From Euryodendron excelsum (taxonomy: Eukaryota > Streptophyta > Magnoliopsida > Ericales > Pentaphylacaceae), in assembly GCA_033060915.1 (NCBI GenBank), contig CM065384.1:34257501-34321500 (forward strand): 64,000 nucleotides of DNA. The letters are read 5' to 3'. Below, piece by piece: positions 1-10,600 of the stretch. The notes beneath the pieces are model-generated. The model ran no database searches. It worked only from the letters and a program-made list of their open reading frames with translations, and had not been told where the DNA came from. Position numbers and translations under genes: made by a program. Position 1 is the first letter of the stretch. Each line of letters starts with the position of its first letter.

Positions 1-760
1 TTGCCATGTTTGGGAGACGTCCCACAGCCTAAAGAGCCCTATGTGTGACCTTTAAGGTTACTAATGTGGAGCCTAGCTCTAATATTGAGTTGTAGCACAC
101 TTATGTTTTAACGAGAACTATAGTACGTTCAAATGCTTTATGATGAATTATGATATATCAAATCAAGGATAACGTTATAGTGCATCTCTTTTACGATACC
201 ATGTTATGAAATGTTCAAATGGTAGCATGACACTTATGTTTTCAAGCCTATGCTTCTTATGTTGTAAGATTCCACACTTACGTATAAATGTTTATCTACT
301 TATACATTAGATATAATTGCTAAGTCCATGGTATTTTTTCGATCATGCATCATTGTTGTTCACTAAGCTTATAGCTTACGTTTTCCTAAATGATTTTCAG
401 GTAGCCAATCCGGGAGGCCCTAGAGCGAGGTTATATGTGAATTTTTAGATATGGGCTACGGGTCTATGTTTTGTAATATGTTTGAGGGCTAGACCCAATG
501 TTTATAATGATATAATGTTATAACTTTGGTGGACCTTGATTTGGTTTTTATGTATGTTATGTTTTAGATTAAGCACAGATCTACCATGTATAACACGAGG
601 TATATTTCAAGTTATAAAAATTCTATTTCTGCAAATATGCATCATTTTAAATGATTATGCACAGGTAATTAATCAGTTTATGTAATGTGGCCTCGGGTAG
701 TCTTGCTACTGGCTGGTCATGTACCCTAAATCCGTATAGGCCGGGTTACGGGGCTTGACA
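1..760. mobile_element. End of an LTR retrotransposon (partial LTR, likely Ty3/gypsy)
   Basis: The sequence is AT-rich and non-coding and stops abruptly at a GGGTTACGGGGCTTGACA end (743-760), a style common for plant gypsy LTR termini (…CA). From 811 onwards the sequence reads as Mutator transposase, so the LTR appears to be inserted in that older gene. The left end lies outside the window, so neither the TG start nor the target duplication can be confirmed; the five bases after the end are TGCGC. Orientation cannot be fixed. It could be a solo LTR or the 3' LTR of a longer element. Confidence 0.5.
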
Positions 761-810
761 TGCGCGGTATTGGGAACATCCGCATTTACGACTGGTTGGA
801 TATCATCAAT

Positions 811-1714
811 ATTGCCTCAGGCGCATGTGCAACAACTTCAATAAGACATTTAGCAACACACAACTCATGGATTTGGTATGGAGGGTTGGTAGTTTCCATT
901 AAATTCAGAAGTTCAACTTGATTATGAAGGAGATTGAAATTCTTAAATCAAAGGCATTAACTTGGTTGCAATAAATGGCGCCTGAAAAGTGGACACTTGC
1001 ACATGATGGAGGTCGTAGATAGGGGATATTAACTACAAACCTATCATAGGAATTGAGCAGTGTATTGAGGGGTGCCCAGAATGTGCCCATCATGGTATGT
1101 TTGCAAACTACATTTCACTAGTTTGTTAAATATTTTGACGAAAGCAAGATTGAATGTATTAAAAATTAGCTGCTGGTGTGAAGTACAACAAAGAGGTCCA
1201 AAAAAAAAAAAAGAAAAATATCATGAAAATTAACATGCACATATATTGAGAGCATTTAGCAAGTAATTACCCTACCATCACTTTTAAGATTACTATTATT
1301 TTGTGAAACCGATAGTAATTTCAATTTTGTTCACAGGTAAGAAGGTGAATATGAGGTCGAAACCACACACAGTGGTAGACTGGGTGGGCACAAACAAGTT
1401 GTAACACTTAACCCTCCCAAATGTTCTTAGTGGCATTAGAGTATATAATTGACGTATACCCATGCATTTGGGATTCTAAATTTAGCCCAATGCCCCACGA
1501 AGATTACTACCCCTTGAGTAGTATGTCCACGTTGCTCCCCAATACAAGCCGTTTACGATTATTCAATCCAAAGCTAGGTTGGCTCAAAATGGCTCGTAAT
1601 TACAATGAAATGAACATCTCCAAGCAAAAGCACAACTACCATTGCAGTCTTTGTCAACAAACTGGCTATGATAAGCGAAAATGTCTGGAGAGGCTTCGAC
1701 TCGTGGCAAACTAG
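811..1714 (+). pseudogene. Mutator-like (MULE) transposase remnant, C-terminal half
   Basis: Pieces in different frames line up in order with the C-terminal part of plant MuDR-type transposases. They are CLRRMCNNFNKTF near 813-852, KWTLAHDGGRR and GILTTNLS near 980-1045, YEVETTHSGRLGG near 1350-1390 (just before the SWIM zinc-finger region), then HEDYYPL and a terminal zinc-knuckle-like CSLCQQTGYDKRKC near 1645-1686. The knuckle has Tyr where the usual CX2CX4HX4C pattern has His. Stops and frame changes split the reading frame, so it is not functional. The catalytic DDE half should lie upstream, beyond the LTR at 1-760 and outside the window. The last intact stretch is 1421-1714, ending in a TAG stop. 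Confidence 0.72.
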
Positions 1715-2990
1715 TAGTTGTTGTTTGCATAGCTTAATGTTGTATTAAGTAACTATATTATATTATGTTATGTAATGTATTTTGTTATGTACTATAATTA
1801 TCCTATCTTTATCAAACCATGGACTTGGAATAACATGGACATATATGACATGAAACAGAAAATGCCAAATATGACCCTTGCATGGACATATACTACATGA
1901 AACAACAACATGATAAATATTACCCTAACATTTTAACTGATTTCACATCAAACTTAACTAGAAATAGGAACAAGCTTTATGAACCATGTTCATAACAACA
2001 AAGTGGTTTGCCAGCAACGGAAAGGCTAGTAGGTAGATAGTTAACAAAGTCGTGGTCACCTTTATCTTCTGAGAAGTTTGAAAATTTTGGGTCAGTAACC
2101 AGCAACGGATCTTTAATAATTTCTATAATTCGTTATATTTGATCAACACATTCTTTCTTCGCATGCTCTGTAAAATAATATCTATCTAAGCTTTATTGTA
2201 TTTGATCAGTCTCGCGTTAGAGAGTTTTGATGACCTTGCTGTTAGGTGATTTACTACCGAACAGCCTAGCTGAACACACCTTTGGGACACGAAGGCCATG
2301 CCATCGACAATACATCTTTTGTTCACACAGTTTATTGAACAAGTCTTCCCACGGTAACCTCATACATTGGTCGACGGTTATACCACGGGGTGGTTTTAAG
2401 GATGCATCGCCAATGAAGATGTAGTTGACCGGACCTATGGTATCGTGCATTAGGATATGTTTTGCTTTGGCATGTTTGGAGGTATGATTGAGGACTTCTT
2501 CACATAATCACATCATTTTATAGGCAACTCGTTCATGTTAAGTTGATATCACAGTCTACAGCCTTGTCTTGTCATTTATTGCTTTAATTAATAGGATAAG
2601 TCTTTGGTTGTAGCCTTACCTTGTCATTTACTGTTTTAATTGACAATGCAAGTCTTTAGTTTGACATATTTGGATGTAAGGTGCAGCCTTCATTTGAAGG
2701 CTTAAGTTAAGGTCAATAAGTCATACAGTCTTTCACCCAAAAGTTTGGAAGTTATGTTGTTGACATGATATTACACCTAATGGTTATAGGCTTCACATGA
2801 ATTGACAAGGACAATAGTTGCAGCCCAGGTTTGGAAATGACATCTCTTTATTGACATTGACATCACAAACCAACCCGTGAAAGCTTCAGAATAATTCACG
2901 TGGTGGCTTCATAGTAAAGACTTATTGGGCTACAACCTTCCCGTGAAAGCTTTAGGACAACCATTCACGTGAAGGCTTAAGGGTGTGGGA
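1715..2990. other. Spacer inside the presumed MULE
   Basis: No supported gene. Short ORFs on both strands at 2217-2450 and 2930-3172 have no recognisable motif and overlap each other. The sequence is AT-rich with scattered inexact repeats of a TGAAGGCTT motif (around 2690-2970). Confidence 0.4.
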
Positions 2991-2997
2991 TTGCCCT

Positions 2998-3005
2998 TAT
3001 AAATA
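2998..3005 (+). promoter_or_regulatory. TATA box candidate for the small unknown ORF
   Basis: TATAAATA lies 66 bases upstream of the double ATG at 3071, a reasonable distance for a transcription start near 3030. No other promoter element was identified. Confidence 0.35.
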
Positions 3006-3070
3006 CCTCCCATATGGAGGGTTAAGTTAAGGATACCATATGTCAATTTGTGCCCATAGTTTGAACAGTC

Positions 3071-5115
3071 ATGATGAAATGCACTGTTGATGACATTTTT
3101 AAAGCTATGGGTCGTCATTGGGTTGCACATGATGAGGAAGTTTTTTAATACCTTTTGGATCCAAATAAGCATTACTCATGTAGCATTGTTAATACAATGT
3201 TAAGTGAGTTGTCATATAGAACTACAAGAACTGAGGTTTTGGTTGCAGACTTGCGAGCAGCCAATCTTCGAATTTCTCATCGATTGGAAGTGAATATGCC
3301 TATCAATACTCCTCAATTATTACAGAAGGTATTGTACCATTTTCGTGAAGAGCATAATCGAATACAGATGCAGTTATTTCAATATGAACTCTGCATGTTG
3401 GTGACTGATGATTACACCCTAAAAGTGTAATCATAAGCCCTTAATTTGCACATTGTTAGATTTAGATTGTAATTAATTATCTTGTTTTAGTTCAATATTT
3501 GATTCATTGTGTATTTTTGTGTGTTTTGTAGGTTTTGGGGTTAAAACAGCAAATAAGAGCGAAAATTGCAGAAGACTGTCCGGACGATGCGTTCGGATGG
3601 TTGTCAGCCGTTCGGACGGGCGAAATAGTGTTCGGACGCTACGTCGAATGCTGGAGCTCTAGAGTCATGTTTTTGCATTCGAAGCTATTCCAGAGTCATC
3701 TTTTTGCATCTGAAAAGCGTCCGAGGACCGTTCAAACGGTGCGTCCGGACGCACTTTAGACGTGCGTCAAACGCACTTCGGATGGGGAGCGCAGATTTGC
3801 CCTAAAACGCTAGCCGCGGCTGAGAGGAGAGGAGAGTTGATTTTTGGTTAGAGTTAGAGTTAGCTTTGGAGTTTTGTAAAGAGTTTTTGATAGCTTGATA
3901 GTTAAGAGTAGATTTTCGATAGATTGGTTGTGGGAGATCTTCATTCAAGGTTGGTTTTCCATTTGTTCTTCATTTATTAGCTTAGATTTAATTTTTGTAA
4001 GTTTCATTGTTGTATTGTAATTTTCTTGTATTTTTTCCTTGTATTGTTCTTGTACCCAAAATCTCTTCATCTTTTAAGTAAATTTTGACTTTTAAATCTT
4101 TGTATGCTTTATTTCTATTTTTCATGCTTCTATTATGAGTTTAATTAGCTAGTTTTTAGATTTGGTTCAAATGTGAAAATCACTCAAATAATTCAAGGAA
4201 TTTAATGGAGGTATCTCATGAATTAATTACCATATTTCTCTAGAATTCGAATTTCTAGTAATTAGATGTGGAATTTTAGAAAACTTGAATTATTAACTAA
4301 GTTTGGGGATTTTGATCATCCAAATCGATGATATTAGTTTAGGACCCTTGACTAGACAAATACTCCACAATTGCTAGCAAATTCATTCCCAACAATTGAT
4401 TGAAGATGTCTTAGAAAACCTAGGTTATTGACTATGTTTGACTAATCAATGCACAAACCACAAATTTGGTATTGACTAAATTGAATCGATGGTATTAACC
4501 TTTGATTCCTCATTGAATATGTATCTAATTTCAATTGCTTGAGAATAATCGGTTTTCAACGCCAAATCCTTCGAATCAAACACACTTAAATATTGTGTTT
4601 GATTTAAGTTATAAACCCCATTGGAAGCCTTGGATGAAATTGAGTGTTTGGATCATTTGAGCTCAATCCCCTTTTAATTGCTTTAATTCTACTTTCATAT
4701 TGCTTTAATTTAATTGTCTACTATTAATTGTCTTTATTTTCGTCACATTAGGCTAGTAATTCAAAACCATCATCAAAACCAAAAGATTTTTGGTCTATTT
4801 TATTTTATATCCAATTCGCCACATAATTGCAATTCGACCCTTAGTTAGGTTAGTGTGAGGTGAGTGCTAGAGCCTATATTTGGCTAGGTCCCTTGGAAGA
4901 GAACGATATCGGATTTTACCGATTTATACTTCATCGCGACCCCCGTACTCTTGCGGGGTACTAACTCCATTTGTAGGAATACCGCATTTAGGGGCAAACC
5001 AACTGAGCATGCTGAAAAAGGGTTAATGGTTAAGGCAGAATTTTATCTACGCGCTAGCAATCGTGAACAATATGTATCTGACATTAAGATGTTCGATGAA
5101 GATGAAAATCTATGA
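3071..5115 (+). pseudogene. Small unknown ORF (about 148 codons) split by a solo LTR
   Basis: Reading starts at ATG ATG (3071), runs to a single in-frame TAA (3146-3148), then stays open in the same frame to 3408, where a 1.6-kb solo LTR is inserted. If the LTR and one copy of the ACTGA target duplication are ignored, the frame continues without a break from 5007 to a TGA at 5113-5115. The product would be short, charged and probably helical; residues such as DDIFKAMGRHW at the start and REQYVSDIKMFDEDENL at the end are visible. I do not recognise the family. It lies between the MULE transposase remnant and the PMD pseudogene and may be an accessory gene of that element. The TAA shows it is dead or was mis-sequenced; the frame left intact on both sides of the LTR suggests a real former gene. 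Confidence 0.45.
3409..5001. mobile_element. Solo LTR (gypsy/Tat-like), 1593 bp
   Basis: The element begins TGATTACACC and ends GGGGCAAACCA, with the canonical TG…CA ends. It is flanked by the same five bases, ACTGA, at 3404-3408 and 5002-5006. No internal domain, primer-binding site or second LTR is present, which fits recombination between two LTRs of a former retrotransposon. The first 25 bases contain a small inverted repeat (TGATTACAC / GTGTAATCA). Superfamily assignment rests only on general LTR style. Confidence 0.75.
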
Positions 5116-5644
5116 AATTATATAGTGTATGGGGTTTTTTCTCATCAGACATCTTGGTGACTGTTATATGGTGTATTGTAATCCAACATAATACTCCTTT
5201 GAATTATAATATTTTTCCCACTAGTACGAGTCGTGGAACTGTGGTAGCACCCACACTCGAGCATGTGGTGACTGTTAAAACTGGCTGGTCCTCCGGTGGC
5301 CATTAATTTACAATTGAGACTGAGAGATGATGATGCTTTGTTCCTACAATGATAGTTTTTCTATTTATAGACAATCGTAATACCCAATGGTCTTTACATT
5401 ATGGTAATCAACATTGTCCACCGACTTTTATTTGGTGGTTATAAACATTGTCCTACTGCTTTTATATAATCGTTATGAATGGCTTTGACCAATGGTCTGT
5501 ATTAATTGTTATGAATTGTCCAACGATTAAATATATACTTTATGGTTATCAATTTTTTGTATATTTGGTAATTACTGCATCAATGTCTTTAATTCGTTCC
5601 ATTACTAATCACTGGCAACATTGAACCTATACATTACAGCATTT
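5116..5644. other. Spacer, no gene seen
   Basis: AT-rich sequence with imperfect repeats of a TTATAATC/ATGGT-type motif around 5370-5560. No supported coding region. Confidence 0.35.
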
Positions 5645-7600
5645 ATGGATATAGACATTGATGGACTACCTGGACCTATTGATCCATCAGTGCTCACTTA
5701 ACGGGCGCATCACAGATCGTTTGATATATAGGAGCAGTAGGTTTGTAAAAAGCTATTACCAGTAATTATGTAAAGTAATATTATTATTATTATCAAATAT
5801 TGTTTTAATTGTGTCATTTCTTTTTCATGTAGGATCCCCTGGTGCTTTATTGTCACCGAAACAATGCAACATGTTAGGCCAGACCCTTATCCCTTCAGAT
5901 ACTCTCGTACTTGATCCGTGCCAATTTGTACGAGTTGTATTAGGTTATTATATCAAGCTTGACCACCCACTTATCATATCATTGGTCGAGAGGTGATGGC
6001 AAGAGACCCATTCATTCCATTTGCCAGTGGGAGAGGCCACTCTCACCTTACAGGACATGTCTGTTTTGGTCGGCCTTCTTGTTGATGGTGAGCCGATTGG
6101 TGGGGGCAACCTAGGTTTTTGGTAGGAGACCTGCCTATAGTTATTGGCTAAGGCGCCCTTTGGCAGAGGATTGCAGTGGGGGCTGCCTCAAGCTTGCGTG
6201 GTTGTTTTAGAGATTTCAAAAGTTGCCAACCGATAAAAAATAAGGTTGCAGTGTAGCGTTACGCTACGGCGTACATCACGCAGCTTATTGGGGGCTTAAT
6301 ATTCCCAGATAAGTCACAGAGCTTGGTGAAGTTGATGTATCTGCCATTGCTCCAAGATTTCAACTAGGCCAAGTGATACAGCTACGGTGCTGCAGCCCTT
6401 GCCACACACTTTATTGGATGATGTGTCAAGCGACTAAGCCTGGCACGAATGATATTAGAGGTGTTTTGTTTTTATTACGGGTATAGATTGTCAATTCTAA
6501 ATAGGAGGTCTTATATCTTTATTCCTTATTTTTTATGTCATACATCAATGTGTTCCAATATTTCTGTAATAGCTATGGGTTTGGGAGAGATTCCCTATGA
6601 TTAGTCCACGTCAGCGGGAGGCACCGACTCTTGGACATCAACCATTACACATACAAGATGAGCACCTACCCCCTAGGCCATGGGGTGCAAGGTATTGTAC
6701 CTATAAACTGACAAATAATATATTTACGCAATGTTCAATTACTATTAAACTTAGTATTTTATTTAAATATATTTTTATCATTTTCAAATTAGGTGGAAGA
6801 GTAAGTTTGCACTTGACAAAGTCCCCACCCATGTTGTTGCAGTGTATAGAGACCAGTTTGATCAGTTGAGAGATGATGAGGTTTGTTTGTCTTTTAAGTG
6901 GTTAAATTTTTAACTTTTATTATATTACCTTATTAACCATAAATTTAAATTGTATGATCTAGTTTGTGTGGCAGCCTTATGATTGATACGATAAGATTAT
7001 TCAAACCTTCCCTGATTATTGTCATACTGGGAGTGACATATCGCTGGCTGAGGTCCCATTGATCTGTTTTGACATGGTCGAGTGGCATTTGCCTGGTCGT
7101 GTTCTCCAATAATTTGGACGTCGGCAGGGCATACCTTCACTTCTTGATATTGGTATTGGTCTACGTAACATAGATAGGCGAGGTCGGTCGGGCACAGATT
7201 GGTTGGTCTTCCACCGTCATTTTGTCACTATATGGAGAGACCGGCGATAACATGTCATTGGTGGTGACATGACTCAGGAGCCTATGTCACGCTATAACCT
7301 TTACATAAAGTGGTATCGATGTATCACGCGTCGCTTGATTGGCAATCCGGTGCACAAGGCTTCAAGTGGGTACCTTGGAATAGGGGGAGACATGATATTT
7401 TGGTCAATTTATTGTAAAATATTATATTTATTAGATTGTGCTAGACTAATGCTTCATTTTATAGTATTTTTAATTGATTTTTCTTTATAATTTTTTTACG
7501 AGCAGGCTTAATGTGTGACTACTATGTAGTAACTGATGGACGATACTTTTCGTAGATATGATGCTAATAGGCACTTGTATTCATCCACCATATGTGTGAC
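5645..7600 (+). pseudogene. Plant mobile domain (PMD, MAIN/PP7L-like) transposon gene, 5' part
   Basis: The ATG at 5645 opens MDIDIDGLPGPIDPSVLT, which resembles the start of PMD proteins annotated as 'serine/threonine phosphatase 7 long form homolog'. After a probable intron, the stretch from 5832 reads SPGALLSPKQCNMLGQTL and LDPCQFVRVVLGYY. Next comes the hallmark GEATLTLQDMSVLVGL near 6028-6075 and, further on, PLICFDMVEWHLPGRV near 7050-7100 and IGGDMTQEPMSRYNLY near 7256-7305. PMD domains occur in plant silencing proteins and in MULE and gypsy elements. Here stops and frame changes break the reading, and a hAT element at 7601 cuts the gene. The rest resumes at 14,013. The neighbourhood of a MULE transposase remnant suggests transposon cargo rather than a host gene. 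Confidence 0.7.
7593..7600. repeat. Left 8-bp target site duplication of the hAT element
   Basis: TGTGTGAC, identical to 14,005-14,012. Eight bases is the duplication size typical of hAT transposition. Confidence 0.85.
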
Positions 7601-10600
7601 TAGGCTTGTCAATGGGCCGAATCTGGACCAAATCCAGATCCAGTAAATTACAGATCTAATTTAGATTCGAATTTGATGGCTTGAAAAATTCAGATTCAAA
7701 CCCAGCCCATTAACAATCGGGTCTGACCCGATTACCCGACCGGATCCCGTTTTTATTTTTATTTTTTATGCTTTGCTTTGGTTTGCGATTATTCTCTTTC
7801 TATTATAACATAATTGACTAACAAGAGACTCAGCAAATTAAAAAATTCTCAACTTTCTAATTAAATTATATACAAATAATATATAAATGGTTTCTTTCTA
7901 TTACTAAAAGCTTATAAAAAATGAAATGAATACAAAAAAAAAAAAATTCAATTAACATAGATCATTTGATTTTAATTTGAAGCCTCAAATACTACATTTT
8001 ATCATCTAATGATTCTGCTTCAACAAGAAAACTACTTGTGTTAATGGGTTCATTCAACCATGAGGCAATAATATATAATATATACTAAACCATAGCAAGA
8101 TGTAGAAAATGTACATGCCTTCAAACCAGGAATCATGTAAAATCCACATTTGTTTGCAATTTCACTAGACCAGCATGGCCAATGCCTAGATTAGCATGGA
8201 AACTGTATCATAGAAGTTTGATGATTTTCCATTTCTGACTCAAATTAGCACTATAATCATTGCCCTTAAGTCAATATAAGGAACTAAGCATCCATTCTAT
8301 CAACAATTTGATCCAAAATATGAGGGCTAACATTGACTATAAACTACTGGATCAAAATATCAACAACTATTCAATTTAGATCAAAATTGTTGGAAAATAA
8401 TCTACCATTAGCTGGACTATACAGCATTCATGTAGAAATACAATGCCATGAAATGAAAATCATCCTTCATCAATTGTCTCCACTTTATAACAACTGTAAG
8501 TACATGGTCAATCATTTCTACAAATCCAACAAAAAATGATTAACTAGCAACCTCCTTTCTCCAACACGGCACCTGCACCCAAAGAAATTGCAAGAATACA
8601 ATTAGAGATTGCCCATTGTGTACACCTTGAGAAAATGGACATTTATACAGTTATTGCCTCCAACTCCAACCTAGTTTGAATTTGTAACTCTAAAAATCCA
8701 AGGCTAGGATAAATTATGCATATACCCACCAAAAAGGATCATCCAGTAACATTATCAGACTGGGATATCAAGTAGTAAAGGCAGTAAAATGAATGATTTA
8801 CGGTTCATCTCTTTATAAAAAAAATTACAAAAAACAGGCATTACAATGTATTCATTGTATTCAAGAGGCATCAAAGAAAAATAATAACAAAAAGGTAAAA
8901 TTTCTCAATCCAGGAAAATATTTTTGATCATGTGCTCACACATTAAATCCCTCTCCCTAAGAGCAGCTTAAGTGACAAAAAAAAACTACTTAGAAGATGT
9001 GGATTGGTTTCCCCATGGTACTCTTCAGATACAAGCACCTCATCTGATTACCAAACAACAGTAGAACATATTAAGATAATTGACCATTCAAAGGCAAGAA
9101 TCCAAACATTACCTAAACAGCTAAAGAACTCCTCAACATTCACACATATCATCAAAGAGACAGTTAGCAAGTCAATCATGACAAAAATTATTAAATTGAT
9201 TAGTACAAAATGCAACGAAGTTGTCAAGAGGTGCAGTCCCTTGAGGCTTGAACATCCCTGCATTCCACACCCAAAACAGAAGTCCCTAAAAAGAGGCATA
9301 AAGCTTTGTAAACTATGATCTTATCTGTTAGGGTTAGAATAGCTAGCTTTTTTGCGAATCTACTATGTTTCCTCTGCAATTTTAGCACACTATTCTGGTA
9401 TAATGCTCCTCTTTTGGGTAGTTCCAAAGGTGCGTTTGTGTGTGTGGGTTTGTTCTGGGGATTGGGGTGAAGGGCAGAGCTTACGAAATTTAGGAACAAT
9501 GCAAATATTTAGAACAGCAGGGGAACACAGCAGAGGACAACCTAAAAAACATCATATTCCCCATCTCATTACAACATGTAGTAAGTAAATTAGCACAATA
9601 GCATCATATTCCCCATCTCATTACCTAAAAAAATCAACAGTTCTGTCCAGTTTAGCAATATATTGGAGTTTACGAACCCTTGAATGCTGCCCAGAATTCC
9701 TGTAAAGAGATCATTAAGACCAACTATTTTAACATATGAATAGTTCTTGCCTAGAAGCCAAGAAACTCATGAGAAGTAATCATGGAGTAAAACTATCAAT
9801 TCTCATGCAAAGAATCAGCTGCTAATTCTGGGTTGTATTGGGAGGAAGATATCTTTTAACTTAATGGACATTTGAAAATATGATTATGCTGAAGTATAAG
9901 AGAAAAATACCAAAAAAATTCTGTTGTAGTGTTAGTCATCCAGTAAACTTTCTTCGACATCTGAAAATACCAAAAAAATCAAATATAAAATACAATATGC
10001 ATTTCAAAAAATAACAACAATAAATTACTTCTTATAAATTATTACTTCTCTTTTTATGTGACTCAATCCAGTCATTTGTAGTCACCAAGGCCTCCACGAT
10101 AACCGAAAGTAAAGATGCACGTGTCTCATCAATCACCCTTCCTCCCACACTAAACCCAGCCTCTGATGCAACTGTAGTGGCTGGAACAGCTAAAATATCA
10201 TGAGTCATCCTTGCTAAAATTGGATATTTAGCATTATTAACCTTCCACTAATGTAGAATATTAAAATTCTCATTGTTTGGAAACACCGGTTCCTCCAAAT
10301 ATTGCTCCAATTCTGATTGTTCATAAGTATGAATCCTAGAAGCACAGTCTTTCATGTACCACTCGAAGAAACTAGACAAACTTTCTTGCTTGGAAGAACT
10401 AGAAACCAATTGATTGCCACTGGAGCTACCATCATCATGCTCATAAAAGCCTATGGAAGAGGAGAAAGTACCTCTATATTCACTAAATAGATCAGTGAAG
10501 GCATTTTGGACCCTTTCAACATGCCTTTGAGCATTCTTACTATAAATTCTACCATAATAATATTACACCAAAACCAATTTGCACCTTGAATCAAGAACCA

